From assembly GCA_036676235.1 (NCBI GenBank), contig JAKFDI010000087.1, positions 1 through 64,000 of the forward strand: a stretch of 64,000 bases of DNA, written 5' to 3'. The stretch is from JAKFDI01 sp036676235. GTDB taxonomy: Bacteria > Pseudomonadota > Gammaproteobacteria > Burkholderiales > Burkholderiaceae_C. Under the pieces are notes generated by a model that made no database searches, was not told the DNA's origin, and saw only the letters and a list, made by a program, of their open reading frames with translations. This document shows, piece by piece, positions 1 to 9,581 of the stretch (positions are counted from its first letter, which is position 1; every line of letters begins with the position of its first letter). The position numbers were made by a program, and so were the translations under genes.

Positions 1-123
1 ATCGACCACTTCGTCGCGGCCTATAACACGAACTGCCAGCCCTTCAAGTGGACCGCCACCGCCGACTCGATCCTCGAAAAGCTGCATCGACTTTGCTCAC
101 GTATCAGCGGGACGGGACACTAG
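1..123 (+). CDS. Transposase, C-terminal end (IS630-like), cut by the window edge
   Basis: This is the last 40 codons of an open frame that enters from outside the window and stops at TAG 121-123. The tail FVAAYNTNCQPFKWTATADS followed by ILEKLHRLC resembles the end of DDE transposases of the IS630 family, which typically finish with an AYN...PF.WT...ILxK pattern. No catalytic residue is inside the window. No terminal inverted repeat could be identified between 124 and 185, so the edge of the element is unknown. The family call rests on one short motif and is moderate. Confidence 0.6.
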   Translation: MDHFVAAYNTNCQPFKWTATADSILEKLHRLCSRISGTGH

Positions 124-218
124 GTTGAGACGCCGGTCAAACATCGGAAGAACCCTTAGGCAGAAGCTGCGGGACCGGCGTACAAGTGGGTGGCATTGAC
201 GGCCTCGAGGGGACAGCA

Positions 219-1337
219 GTGAAGCTTTCGACCATGATTCGGGCGGACTCGAGTCTGTTGACTACGCAGTGGGAGGCAGTGGCCGCCCGCTTGCAACCAG
301 CCGGCGCAGCACTTGGCGTCGACGCGCTTCGTGACGACGTCCCAAACCTGTTGCAGGCAATCGCGGCCGACCTCGAGCGCGAGCGATCGAGCGAGGCGCC
401 CGCCACCGGTGCTCTGGCCGACGCGGCTCGGCTGATGTCCGAGTACGCGATCCGTCACGTGGCAATGCGACTGGGACAGGGCTTCAGCCTGGAGGGGGTG
501 GTCGAGGAGTACACCGCGATGCGAATGGCTGTACAACGACGCTGGCAAACGGTGCGTGGCGCGAGCGATGACAAAGTCACCGACCTCATCCACTTCAACG
601 AGGGGATCGATCGCGTGCTGAGCGACTCAATCGCGTGGTATCTGTCGCGTGTCGCGTACGGCCGCGACCTGTTCCTTGGCGTACTGGGACACGATCTGCG
701 CACACCTCTCGGCGCAATCACGATGTCAGCCCAATTGCTGCTGCGCGACGAAGCCTTGCCCGAACAATCGACCAAGCCGGTGCTTCGCATCTTCAACAGC
801 GCCACGCGTATGCAGAGGATGATCAACGACCTACTCGATTTCACGCGCACGAGGCTTGGGGGATCGCTGCCGACGTACCGGTTGCCGGCGCAACTTGGAC
901 CGCTGTTCCGCCATACCGTGGAGGAACTGGCCGCCTTGCACCCCGACGCCCGGATCCAGTACTCGTGCGAGGGCGACCTGTCGGGCGACTGGGATGTCGG
1001 TCGACTCGAACAGATGCTCTCGAATCTCATCGGCAACGCGATTCAGCACGGCGACAGAGCGCAGCCTGTCTCCGTGCTCGCGCGAGGCGCCGAGCAGGAG
1101 GTTGTGATTGCCGTGCACAACCACGGCGCGCCGATAGCTACCGAGCTAATAGACCAGATGTTCGATCCGCTGACCCAAGGGGCGCGTGAACACAGGCAAA
1201 GCCAGGGCAGCGACAGTGGCCTGGGGCTCGGCCTGTACATCAGCCGAGAAATTGCCCGCGCGCACGGAGGTGACATCAAGGCTCGCTCTGATGCAGCGGC
1301 CGGTACCACCTTCACCGTCACGTTGGCGCGTACCTGA
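219..1337 (+). CDS. Sensor histidine kinase with RsbRD-like N-terminal region
   Basis: Predicted cytosolic histidine kinase. The N-terminal part (about residues 1-145) is helical and resembles the RsbRD_N sensory region of stress kinases, and no membrane segment is seen. A HisKA core follows, with the phosphoacceptor His in LGHDLRTPLGAI near residue 158, an N box (LSNLIGNAIQHG) and a G box (GLGLGLYI). The frame is open from GTG 186, but GTG 219 is preceded by GAGGGG at 207-212 with ideal spacing and is preferred. No response regulator is adjacent. The GAF protein downstream, about 190 bp away on the same strand, may belong to the same signalling unit, but this is inference. Confidence 0.85.
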   Translation: MKLSTMIRADSSLLTTQWEAVAARLQPAGAALGVDALRDDVPNLLQAIAADLERERSSEAPATGALADAARLMSEYAIRHVAMRLGQGFSLEGVVEEYTAMRMAVQRRWQTVRGASDDKVTDLIHFNEGIDRVLSDSIAWYLSRVAYGRDLFLGVLGHDLRTPLGAITMSAQLLLRDEALPEQSTKPVLRIFNSATRMQRMINDLLDFTRTRLGGSLPTYRLPAQLGPLFRHTVEELAALHPDARIQYSCEGDLSGDWDVGRLEQMLSNLIGNAIQHGDRAQPVSVLARGAEQEVVIAVHNHGAPIATELIDQMFDPLTQGAREHRQSQGSDSGLGLGLYISREIARAHGGDIKARSDAAAGTTFTVTLART

Positions 1338-1529
1338 ATCCCCAAACGGAGGTGTTGTCGCCATGTCGTCCGGCGAAGGGGTCGAAAGGCTTCGCCCGGC
1401 TCCACGGGCCGCAGCGCTTCGCCGGGGAGTAGCGCCGATCACCTCGCGAGCGGCGGCCCGACGAGCGCCTGCGTCCGCAAAAGCAGCAAATGACGCCGTC
1501 GTTCGCCGGCTCTTGCGAATCGGGCAAGC

Positions 1530-2069
1530 GTGCGAGACTATGTACTCATGCCGCACATAGCCAAGGCGCAAGAGAAGCTGCGATCTCTGATGAATCGTTG
1601 TCGAGACGGCGAGCTCTCGTGCGATGAGTTTCGCCAGGCCATGGGCCCCGTCATTGTCGCCGCTGTCTCATGCAACCGTTTCAGCGCGTGGCTGCACCGG
1701 GACACCGGTCGGCTTCACTGCCTTGATCGCGTATCTCTTTGCGACCCGCGAGGAGATGCAGGATGGACGTCACTCGATTCGACAGATCACCCGGGCTACT
1801 TCTCTGCCTTACACCGCACCGGAGTGATCACGGCGCACGACGCTATGTCTCACCCTGCGCTCGAGTCCTTGCGCGAAGGGTACCTGGTGCCACTGGACAT
1901 ACGATCGCTGCTGGATGTCGCGTTCAGCATCAACGGAAAGCGCTGCGGACTGCTCTGTTGTGAGAATCGCGGCGAACCGGTGCGTTGGTCCAGTTCTGAC
2001 ATCGCCTTCGTCAGGTGGGCGGGCGCTCAGACCGCTTTGTTTGTCGCGGACATGAGGGAGGCGGAGTAG
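1530..2069 (+). CDS. GAF-domain protein
   Basis: A protein of about 179 residues that is mostly a single GAF fold. A helical N-terminus is followed by a segment with CNRFSAWLHRD, then the strand-rich half with LLDVAFSINGKRCGLLCCEN and a terminal helix ending in FVADMREAE. GAF domains bind small ligands or serve as protein modules in signalling. No output domain is attached, so it is probably a stand-alone sensor or partner of a kinase such as the one at 219-1337. The start is uncertain: GTG 1530 gives the longest form and ATG 1548 is the alternative. Neither has a clear ribosome binding site. Confidence 0.7.
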   Translation: MRDYVLMPHIAKAQEKLRSLMNRCRDGELSCDEFRQAMGPVIVAAVSCNRFSAWLHRDTGRLHCLDRVSLCDPRGDAGWTSLDSTDHPGYFSALHRTGVITAHDAMSHPALESLREGYLVPLDIRSLLDVAFSINGKRCGLLCCENRGEPVRWSSSDIAFVRWAGAQTALFVADMREAE

Positions 2070-2541
2070 GCTCGTCACCGCTGCTTGGGGCTGACAAACC
2101 GTAGAAGCGTACCCCTTTCCAAGCGACAATTCAGCCTGGCCTCGGGTATCAGCCAGGCGCGTCGTCAGGGTGGATGGCGTCGTTTGAGCCTCCGTGGAGC
2201 GGATGATCGGAGAGAGCGCACCGATCAGCGCGGCAGGTTCGGCGTTGGCAACGTAGATGCCAACGGCTGCCTCACGGTGAAGGACGCCCACCTGCAAGCC
2301 TGCCGACGGCGCTTGAAGGAGGCTCTTGCTCTCGCGCAAGGCAATCGCTGCATCGAGAACTGCGCGTAGAGGACGGCACACTGCTCACAGGGATCCGAAG
2401 GTCCGGACGGGCGAGGCCGCCGCTCGATGTTCTGGGCGCCAGCGCCCGCGGGGTTCTTTAGGATGTCCGAACACATGCCCGGTCTTCGTCTGGCATTGCA
2501 TCCGCACGATCAGCCGGACAAGCAGGCGCCACGTCAGTCGG
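2070..2541. other. Intergenic stretch with no convincing gene
   Basis: Small frames exist here on both strands, but none shows a recognisable family or a good start site. A one-mismatch copy of the island palindrome (TTGCT-CTCG-CGCAA, 2326-2339) lies here but is not upstream of any gene start, so I treat it as chance. I see nothing else. Confidence 0.4.
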
Positions 2542-3036
2542 CTACAAGATCGCGGGGTTGCGTTGCCACACGGCCCAGGTCAGCACCGACGCGAAGCAGA
2601 CCCAGGCGAAGTACGGCAGCATCAGCACGCCGGCCCAAGGGCTGATGCGCCAGAACACCACGATCGTCGCTGCAATGAGGACCAGAAGGAGCAGCACTTC
2701 GGCAAATGCGAGTGCGCCGTTGCGCCACGCAAAGAACAGCCAGGACCAGAGCGAGTTCGCGCAAAGCTGCGCAACAAAGAGCGTCAAGGAACATGTGAGA
2801 CCACGAGCACTGCGCTCACGCCACACCAGCCACACCGCAGTGCCCATCAGCAGATAGAGCGCGAACCAGACAGGACCGAAAGCGGCCACAGGCGGAGCCC
2901 ACGCGGGCCTAACCAACTGAGCATAGAAGGTACCGGCGTCAGCCGAGGCAACCGCGCCGATGCCCGCGGCACAGAAAACAAGGACCAGCCAAGCTGCGAA
3001 CCCGACTACTTGCCAAAGAATGGATCGCTGCGACAT
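2542..3036 (-). CDS. tspO: TspO/MBR family tryptophan-rich membrane protein
   Basis: A 164-residue membrane protein of the TspO/peripheral benzodiazepine receptor family, which binds and degrades or senses porphyrins and other tetrapyrroles. Five hydrophobic segments span the protein. The family signature is clear: RPAWAPP near residue 43, then FGPVWFALYLLMG, and the Trp/Asn pattern NSLWSWLFFAWRNGALAF in the third to fourth helices. Length matches the usual 150-170 residues. In purple bacteria TspO responds to oxygen and affects tetrapyrrole pathways, which fits the redox theme of this window. No clear ribosome binding site precedes ATG 3036. Confidence 0.9.
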   Translation of the reverse strand: MSQRSILWQVVGFAAWLVLVFCAAGIGAVASADAGTFYAQLVRPAWAPPVAAFGPVWFALYLLMGTAVWLVWRERSARGLTCSLTLFVAQLCANSLWSWLFFAWRNGALAFAEVLLLLVLIAATIVVFWRISPWAGVLMLPYFAWVCFASVLTWAVWQRNPAIL

Positions 3037-3257
3037 GGCGTTCGATTCTTGTGAGGGACCCGGTTGGGCGATGTTGGACTGCCGACCGCAATGGCGGACC
3101 GCTCAGCGACCTGGAGACGCATCACAGTCTGCCTCGCGATAAGGCGGCTGCCGCGGGCACAGTCGAAGAACTGCGGCGAGGCCGAGCGGCGAAGCGAACA
3201 GCCTGCGTGCATGCGACGACCCGACGTGAGTGGGAGACCGCAATCTGCGCGCCACGC

Positions 3258-4859
3258 TCAGCGCCGCCCTGCGGCCGCTATCTGCGCGACCGCCGATACA
3301 AGCGCCAGCGGTTCGACCGGCTTGGAAAGATGGGCGGAGTAACCAGCGGAGAAGGCCTTGCTCCGGTCCTGCGCACGCGCAAACGCGGTGAGTGCGATGG
3401 CATTCAGCAGATGTCCCCGCGAGCGCACATGCCTGAGCAGTTCATAGCCATCCACGTGTGGCATAGCGATGTCGCTGATCAGTACATCCGCGCCCCGGGT
3501 CTCAATGGCGTCGACTGCTTCGCTTGCAGAACCAACCGCAGTGACGCTCGCGCCTTGGCCCTCGAGAATTGCGGTCAGCACGCCCAGTGCATCAGGGTCG
3601 TCGTCGACGAGAACAACGCGCAATCCATTGAGCCTCGGTGCGACCGGCGCATGCGTTACCTCGCCGGCCCGTGAAGGGTCAAGATGCGATTGTGCGTTCA
3701 CGTGAACCGACGTATCTGCGACGCCGCTTGTCGGCAAGCGAACGGCAAACGTGGCGCCCCGGCCCGGCCCGTCGCTCGCTGCCTCAACCTCTCCGCCGTG
3801 CAGGGTCACCAAGTGACGCACGATCGCCAGACCGAGCCCGAGTCCCCCGTGCACGCGCGTGGTCGATCCGTCGGCCTGGCGAAAGCGTTCAAAGACGTGC
3901 GGGAGAAAGTCGGCGGAGATTCCCATCCCGTCGTCCGACACGCGAACCACCACATGCCCCTGAATCGCTTCGAGTGAGACGCTGACGCGCTTGCCTGGCG
4001 GCGTGAACTTGAGCGCGTTGGCCAGCAGGTTGCCGATGATCTGCTGCAGCCGTGGTGCGTCGGCCAGAACGGGTCCCGCATCAGCGTCGATGTGCCGCTC
4101 GATGCGTATCCCCTTGCCTTCGGCTTCAGGCGTCAGCGACCCAATCGCAGCCTCCAGGACTTCCGCAGGCATCAGCCGCTTCAGTTCAAGCTTCACATTG
4201 CCGGCGTTGATCCGGCTCATATCGAGCAGTTCCTCGATGAGCCGCGCCTGCGCGCGCGCATTGCGCTCGATGGTGTCGACCCCCTTGAGCAGTTGGGGCT
4301 GCCCGCCGGCCCTTATCTTGAGCAGATGAACCCAGCCAAGGATGGCGCTTAACGGGGTGCGCAGTTCATGTGATAGCGTCGCAAGAAACTCATCCTTCAT
4401 GCGTCCGGCTCGTTCCTGCTCCTCCAGTTGCCGACGCATCTGGTATTGACGGCTGCGCGCGCGCTGGGCAGACCGTACAGCGCTGATCAAGGTCTCGGCG
4501 TTGAACGGTCGCTCCAGAAGCACCACATTGCCCAGGTCGCTGAGCAATGCCAACGCCTGTGGGGATCGGCGCCCCGGCTGCTTCGTGGCGAGGACAATCA
4601 CCGGGAAGTCAGACCACGGTGCCTGAGACGCAATCCACCGCACGAGGGCTTGATGGTTTGTCCACGCAAGCGCTTCTTCGGTCGCTACAGCGACACCAGC
4701 GCCTTCATCAAGGCAGCCGACAAGCGTGTCGAGCGAATCGCAGACGTGTGTGGGCTGTGAGGTGGCGGCAAGCACTTGTGCTACCACCGCAGCGTCACGC
4801 CCGCGGGGCGCAAGAATCAGAACCCGCTGGTCAATGCAACGCTGTGCCGACGGGCTCAT
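3258..4859 (-). CDS. Hybrid sensor histidine kinase/response regulator
   Basis: A soluble hybrid kinase of 533 residues. Residues about 11-130 look like a degenerate receiver that lacks the usual Asp (fold pattern VLILAPRG...VIVLATKQP). A short coiled coil (130-155) precedes HisKA with His164 in LSHELRTPLSAI. The HATPase_c domain has IGNLLANALKF near 276-285 and GLGLGLAIVRHL near 339-350. A C-terminal receiver (about 413-530) has the acidic pocket VDDD, phosphoacceptor Asp463 (ISDIAMP) and Lys513. The start codon overlaps the stop of the KaiC-like gene as ATGA, so the two are translationally coupled. The kinase probably reads the state of that ATPase. Confidence 0.88.
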   Translation of the reverse strand: MSPSAQRCIDQRVLILAPRGRDAAVVAQVLAATSQPTHVCDSLDTLVGCLDEGAGVAVATEEALAWTNHQALVRWIASQAPWSDFPVIVLATKQPGRRSPQALALLSDLGNVVLLERPFNAETLISAVRSAQRARSRQYQMRRQLEEQERAGRMKDEFLATLSHELRTPLSAILGWVHLLKIRAGGQPQLLKGVDTIERNARAQARLIEELLDMSRINAGNVKLELKRLMPAEVLEAAIGSLTPEAEGKGIRIERHIDADAGPVLADAPRLQQIIGNLLANALKFTPPGKRVSVSLEAIQGHVVVRVSDDGMGISADFLPHVFERFRQADGSTTRVHGGLGLGLAIVRHLVTLHGGEVEAASDGPGRGATFAVRLPTSGVADTSVHVNAQSHLDPSRAGEVTHAPVAPRLNGLRVVLVDDDPDALGVLTAILEGQGASVTAVGSASEAVDAIETRGADVLISDIAMPHVDGYELLRHVRSRGHLLNAIALTAFARAQDRSKAFSAGYSAHLSKPVEPLALVSAVAQIAAAGRR

Positions 4860-6424
4860 TGTTCGGCGAGCAGCGGCGTACTACCACGGTACGTCGGCAG
4901 GCCACTCAACACGCCTTCAAAGTTGTTCAGCGCCTGTCCCACCTGCAGTCCGCGCTCAGCGCTGAGGCGAAGTTCACGGATGGACCGCTGATTGCCGGCG
5001 GTGCGGCTTTTCACCGCAGTCACTGCGGCACGCACCTCGCCCTGAGCCTCAAAGTAGCGGTACAACAAGATCGCGTCGCTGAGGTAACTCAGGTCGATCT
5101 CGGAACGACCTTCACCGACCAGTCCATGCTGGCCCACGATCAGTACCGTCATGACACCTTGCTGATTCAGAAAGGTCAGCAGTTCGTGCAAGTGCAGCAG
5201 CAGAAAGTTCTGGCCCGGCATGGCTTGCAGGTAAGCGTTCAGGCTGTCGATGACGACAAACGACCTCCGCTCCTGCTTCACGCCATGCATCACCCGGTTC
5301 GCGAACTCGCCGGGTGACATCTGGGCCGGGTCGATCTGCGCCATGCTCAGCGAATGACGCTCGAGGTATGGCATGAGGTCCATGCCTAGCGCCCTACTGC
5401 GAGCGAGCAGCGTCGGTCGCCCCTCATCGAACAGGTAGTAGCTCGCGCGCTGGCCCCGTTCGAGCGCCGCTGTCATGCAGCGCACCGCGGTCGTTGTCTT
5501 GCCGATACCCGAGGGCCCGAACAACAGGAGATTCGTTCCCGGAGTCAGACCACCTCCGAGCATGTCGTCTAGTTCCTTCGAGCCCGTCGTTCGGGGAGCT
5601 GAATCGAAGTCGCTGTGATAGTCCGCCGCCACCAGCCGAGGAAAGACCTCCACGCGCCCGGTGTCGATCAGGAAGTCGTGCACGCCGCCTTGAAATTTCA
5701 TTCCGCGCATCTTCACCACGCGCAGATGGCGTCGCTCCATTCCGAAGGGCTGAGGCGCCTGCCTGAGGCTGATAACTCCGTGGGCGATGCTATGCAGCTG
5801 CAGATCAGTGGGCTCCGAGGTCATGTCGTCGAGCAGCAGCACCGTGCAGTCGCGGCTGGCGAGAAACTGCTTGAGGGCCAGCACTTGGCGCCGATATCGC
5901 AGCGCATCGTGCGCCAGCAGGCGCATCTCCGAAAGACTGTCGAAGATGACCCGTGCCGGGTTCAGTCGCTCGATCGCCGCCGTGACGGCCTTGATCGTCT
6001 CTCCCAGTTCAATTTCGGAGGGGTGAAGAATCGACTGTTCAGCGTCAGGAGTCAGGCCGGCTTCGCTGACAAGCTCGAAGATCTCGATGCCGTGCATGGA
6101 CCAGCCATGTGAGGCCGCGACCGCCCGCAACTCATCAGCCGTTTCGGACAAGGTGATGTACAGGCCGGTCTCGGCGCAAGCGGCGCCAGCCATCAGGAAG
6201 TTCAGGCCGAAGGTGGTCTTGCCTGTGCCGGGGGTGCCCTCTAGGAGGTACAAGCGGGCGGGCGTGAGCCCTCCACCAAGGATGAAGTCGAGACCCGAAA
6301 CGCCGGTGGATGCGCGAGGCGCCGAATCGGCCCTGAAATCTTGCATAAAAGAGGGATCTGAGGCGGGTAGCAGCATCGCGAAGGTACCGAGCCCGTCATC
6401 GGGCCGTCGCCGCAGTTGCTGCAC
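4856..6424 (-). CDS. KaiC-like double-RecA-domain ATPase
   Basis: A 522-residue protein with two tandem KaiC/RadA-type ATPase domains. The first has Walker A GTPGTGKTT at 63-71. The second has GPSGIGKT at 303-310, each preceded by a GLDxILGGGL-type entry motif. Cyanobacterial KaiC has the same two-domain layout, but proteobacterial relatives without KaiA or KaiB usually serve stress or signalling roles rather than a clock. No kaiA or kaiB is nearby. Gene order with the overlapping hybrid kinase suggests a signalling pair. The frame opens at GTG 6422-6424; ATG 6376 and ATG 6346 are alternative starts, and none has a strong ribosome binding site. Confidence 0.85.
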   Translation of the reverse strand: MQQLRRRPDDGLGTFAMLLPASDPSFMQDFRADSAPRASTGVSGLDFILGGGLTPARLYLLEGTPGTGKTTFGLNFLMAGAACAETGLYITLSETADELRAVAASHGWSMHGIEIFELVSEAGLTPDAEQSILHPSEIELGETIKAVTAAIERLNPARVIFDSLSEMRLLAHDALRYRRQVLALKQFLASRDCTVLLLDDMTSEPTDLQLHSIAHGVISLRQAPQPFGMERRHLRVVKMRGMKFQGGVHDFLIDTGRVEVFPRLVAADYHSDFDSAPRTTGSKELDDMLGGGLTPGTNLLLFGPSGIGKTTTAVRCMTAALERGQRASYYLFDEGRPTLLARSRALGMDLMPYLERHSLSMAQIDPAQMSPGEFANRVMHGVKQERRSFVVIDSLNAYLQAMPGQNFLLLHLHELLTFLNQQGVMTVLIVGQHGLVGEGRSEIDLSYLSDAILLYRYFEAQGEVRAAVTAVKSRTAGNQRSIRELRLSAERGLQVGQALNNFEGVLSGLPTYRGSTPLLAEQ

Positions 6425-6770
6425 CCGGCCATCTCAGCCCGGCGCGGAGCAATAGAAGGCGAAGCCGATTTGGCGGCCACGCACCCGCCCGAAGTGGGAG
6501 AGGCTCTGCATGTTCGCGACCCCGGCAAAAGACGTGCCCGCAAGTGCCTCCTCCAACGGCCGTCGCCAATCAACATGCGTCGTCACACTTGCTTTGCGTT
6601 GGAAGCGTCGCCTTGTCAGCATCGCGCGCAGCAGCGCGAACGGATGAGCCCCTCGGCTCTTGACCAAACTCAACAAGCTCTTCGCCCTTTGGATGGCTCC
6701 AGCGGGCAGCGAATCGCTTGCACGCTACGCTGGCCTCATCCGGCATCAGCCTCTCGCTGAGGAACCACCC
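6425..6770. other. Divergent promoter region between KaiC-like and cation ATPase genes
   Basis: This 346-bp gap separates divergently transcribed genes and must hold both promoters. It contains the FNR-like palindrome at 6660-6673, described separately. An in-frame upstream extension of the cation ATPase begins at 6660 but lacks a ribosome binding site, and I do not accept it. No other element is recognised. Confidence 0.4.
6660..6673. promoter_or_regulatory. Weak FNR-like box upstream of the cation ATPase
   Basis: TTGAC-CAAA-CTCAA keeps the TTGA-N6-TCAA core of FNR/ANR boxes with two deviations from TTGAT-N4-ATCAA. Its centre is about 104 bp before ATG 6771. The distance is long, so the call is weak. 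Confidence 0.3.
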
Positions 6771-9578
6771 ATGGTCGCTACCGATCGCGCCGATGATCCC
6801 TCGACCACACCCGCCGATGACCTCGCCCGCGCGCTGAACACAGATCTGGACCGCGGCCTCGGCGCGCAGGAGGCCGCGCGCCGTCTCGCCGCCGATGGAC
6901 CGAACGCGCTGCGTGACGCGACCGCTGCGCCCGCCTGGCACCGCCTGCTGGCGCAGTTCCGGGACCCGCTGATCTACCTGCTGCTCGCGGCCGTGGCCGT
7001 GGCACTGGCCGCCTGGTCCATCGAGGGCGGCCACGGCTGGCCGGTCGACGCCATCGTCATCGCGCTGGTCGTGCTGCTCAATGGGGTGCTCGGTTTCGTG
7101 CAGGAGGCCAAGGCGGAGAACGCGGTCGCCGCGCTGGCGCGCATGACGGCGGTCACCTCGTCCGTGGTGCGCGACGGCCGCCTGCTGCGCATCCCGAGCA
7201 CCGAGCTCGTGCGCGGCGACCTGATGCTGCTCGGCGAAGGCGACGCGGTGGGCGCCGACGCCCGCCTCGTGCGCGCGGCCACGCTGCGCGTGCAGGAGGC
7301 CTCGCTCACCGGCGAGAGCGAGTCCGTGCTGAAGAACCCCGAGACGCTGGCCGCACCCGCGCCACTGGGCGACCGGCTCGACATGGTCTTCAAGGGCACG
7401 GCCGTGGCCCAGGGGACAGGCCGCGCCATCGTCACCGCCACCGGCATGGCCACCGAGATGGGCGCGATCGCCGGCATGCTGGAAGCCACGCGCGAGGCGC
7501 CCACGCCGCTGCAGAAGGAGGTGGCGCGCATCGGCCGCATGCTGGGCGTCGCGGTGGTCGCCATCGCCGCCGTCGTCGTGGCGACGGTGCTGCTGCTGTC
7601 GGACATCCGCAGTGCCTCGGACGTGATCACGGTGCTGCTGCTGGGCGTGTCGCTCGCCGTCGCCGCCGTGCCCGAGGGGCTGCCCGCCATCCTCTCGGTC
7701 GTGCTGGCGCTCGGCGTGCAGCGCATGGCCGGGCGCAACGCGGTGGTGAAGAAGCTGTCGTCGGTCGAGACGCTGGGCTCGGCCTCGGTGATCTGCTCCG
7801 ACAAGACCGGCACGCTCACCCGCTCGGAAATGACCATCGAGCGCGTGATGACGGCCTCCGGCGGCACCCGCGTCACCGGCGTGGGCTACGCGCCGCACGG
7901 CCGCGTCGAGCACGAGGGACGCCCACTCGCGCCGGGGCCGCTGCATGCCGAGCACGTGGTCGTGCTCAGCGGCGGCAGCCTGGCGAGCAACGCCGAGCTG
8001 CGCAAGGGGGACGACGGCGAGTGGGAGATCCACGGTGATCCGACCGAAGCCGCGTTTCTCGTCGCCGAGCGCAAGCTCGGCGCGACCGAGCAGCGCGTGC
8101 AGCGCTTTGAGCGCATCGCCGAGATCCCGTTCAGCTCGGACCGCAAGATGATGTCCAGCATCGAGGTCGACCACGAGCACGGCGACGAGCGCATGGTCAT
8201 CACCAAGGGCGCGCCCGACGTGCTGATGGCCCGCTGCACCCGGGTGCGCGTGGGCTTGGAGGTGCTGCCGTTCGACGAGACCCGGCGCGCCAAGGCGGCG
8301 GCCGACGTGGACCAGCTCGGCAGCGAGGCGCTGCGCACGCTGGCCGTGGCCTACCGCCCGCTCGCCCCCGGCGAGACGCCCGACGCGGAGGCGGACCTGG
8401 AGCACGACCTGGTCTTCGTCGGCACCGTGGGCATCATCGACCCGCCGCGCGCCGAAGCCGGCGAGGCCATCCGCGAGGCGCACCGGGCGGGCATCCGGGT
8501 GCTGATGATCACCGGCGACCATCCGCGCACGGCGGCGCGCATCGCGGCGGACCTGGGCATCGTCGAGCCCGGCGCGAAGGCGCTCACCGGCGCCGACCTC
8601 GACGCCCTGGACGACGACGCCTTCGCCCGCGCCGTGCGCGAGACCTCGGTCTACGCGCGCGTGGCACCGGCGCACAAGCTGCGCATCGTCGACGCGCTGC
8701 AGGCCGACGGCAACGTGGTGGCGATGACGGGCGACGGCGTCAACGACGCGCCGGCCCTCAAGGCGGCCGACATCGGCGTGGCCATGGGCATCACCGGCAC
8801 CGAGGTGACGAAGCAGGCGGCGAAGATGATCCTCGCCGACGACAACTTCGCCACCATCGTCGAGGCGGTGCGCGAGGGCCGCGGCATCTTCGACAACATC
8901 CGCAAGTTCCTGCGCTACCTGCTCTCGTCGAACATGGGCGAAGTCCTGACCGTCTTCCTCGGCGTCATCGGCGCCGGCGTGATCGGCCTGGGCGGCCCGG
9001 GCGAAGCGCTGGTGCTGCCGCTGCTGGCCACGCAGATCCTGTGGATCAACCTCATCACCGATTCAGGCCCGGCGCTGGCCATGGGGGTGGACCCGCCGGC
9101 CGCTGACGTGATGGAGCGCCGTCCCCGTCGCCCGGGCGAGCGCGCCATCGACGCACGCATGTGGTGGGGCGTGGTCGAGATCGGCGCGGTCATGGCGGCC
9201 GCCACGCTGATGACCATCGACCTGTACCTGCCCGGCGGGTTGGTCGAAGGCACGCAGGGCCTGGACAACGCGCGCACGGCAGGCTTCACCGTGCTGGTGT
9301 TCGCGCAACTGTTCAACTGCCTCAACGCCCGCTCCGAGACGACGAGCGCGTTCCGCCAGTTGTTCGTGAACCCGTGGCTGTGGGGCGCCATCGGGCTGTC
9401 GGCGCTGCTGCAGGTGGCGGTGGTGCACGTGGGCGTCCTCAACGTCGCCTTCGGCACCGTGCCGATGAGCCCCGCGCAGTGGGCGGTTTGCATCGCGATG
9501 GGCAGCACGGTGCTGTGGTTCGGCGAACTGCGCAAGCTCGTCCTGCGCGCCCGCGGCGGCATGGGCTCGGCCGGGTGA
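6771..9578 (+). CDS. P-type cation-transporting ATPase, Ca2+/PMR-like (P2)
   Basis: A 935-residue ion pump that couples ATP hydrolysis to cation export at the cytoplasmic membrane. Motifs in order are an N-terminal cation-ATPase segment, TGES at 180-183 (actuator), PEGLP at 301-305 in the fourth membrane helix (typical of P2 Ca2+ or Na+/K+ type pumps), DKTGT with phospho-Asp344, and TGDGVNDAPALK in the hinge. About ten membrane helices fit the family. ATG 6771 has GAGGA at 6759-6763 and is chosen over an upstream open frame. The antiporter starts 3 bp after the stop, so the two form an operon for calcium or monovalent cation homeostasis. The exact ion is not settled by sequence. Confidence 0.9.
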   Translation: MVATDRADDPSTTPADDLARALNTDLDRGLGAQEAARRLAADGPNALRDATAAPAWHRLLAQFRDPLIYLLLAAVAVALAAWSIEGGHGWPVDAIVIALVVLLNGVLGFVQEAKAENAVAALARMTAVTSSVVRDGRLLRIPSTELVRGDLMLLGEGDAVGADARLVRAATLRVQEASLTGESESVLKNPETLAAPAPLGDRLDMVFKGTAVAQGTGRAIVTATGMATEMGAIAGMLEATREAPTPLQKEVARIGRMLGVAVVAIAAVVVATVLLLSDIRSASDVITVLLLGVSLAVAAVPEGLPAILSVVLALGVQRMAGRNAVVKKLSSVETLGSASVICSDKTGTLTRSEMTIERVMTASGGTRVTGVGYAPHGRVEHEGRPLAPGPLHAEHVVVLSGGSLASNAELRKGDDGEWEIHGDPTEAAFLVAERKLGATEQRVQRFERIAEIPFSSDRKMMSSIEVDHEHGDERMVITKGAPDVLMARCTRVRVGLEVLPFDETRRAKAAADVDQLGSEALRTLAVAYRPLAPGETPDAEADLEHDLVFVGTVGIIDPPRAEAGEAIREAHRAGIRVLMITGDHPRTAARIAADLGIVEPGAKALTGADLDALDDDAFARAVRETSVYARVAPAHKLRIVDALQADGNVVAMTGDGVNDAPALKAADIGVAMGITGTEVTKQAAKMILADDNFATIVEAVREGRGIFDNIRKFLRYLLSSNMGEVLTVFLGVIGAGVIGLGGPGEALVLPLLATQILWINLITDSGPALAMGVDPPAADVMERRPRRPGERAIDARMWWGVVEIGAVMAAATLMTIDLYLPGGLVEGTQGLDNARTAGFTVLVFAQLFNCLNARSETTSAFRQLFVNPWLWGAIGLSALLQVAVVHVGVLNVAFGTVPMSPAQWAVCIAMGSTVLWFGELRKLVLRARGGMGSAG

Positions 9579-9581
9579 CCG

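Noticed and set aside
1512..1527. Inverted repeat CTTGC...GCAAG before the GAF gene, similar to the island box
   Set aside because: The spacing between halves is one base longer than in the other copies, so a dimer of the same type would not fit.
2326..2339. One-mismatch palindrome TTGCT-CTCG-CGCAA
   Set aside because: It is between the 3' ends of two genes with no start nearby, so it is likely chance.
1809..2381. 190-codon minus-strand frame
   Set aside because: It overlaps the GAF gene, lacks a ribosome binding site and matches no family I recognise.
2714..2727. TTGCG-CCA-CGCAA inside tspO
   Set aside because: It is within a coding region and the spacer is 3 bases, not 4.
6570..8675. 701-codon open frame on the minus strand
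   Set aside because: It is antisense to the P-type ATPase, has His/Arg/Gly-rich low-complexity sequence and no family; such frames are common in G+C-rich DNA.
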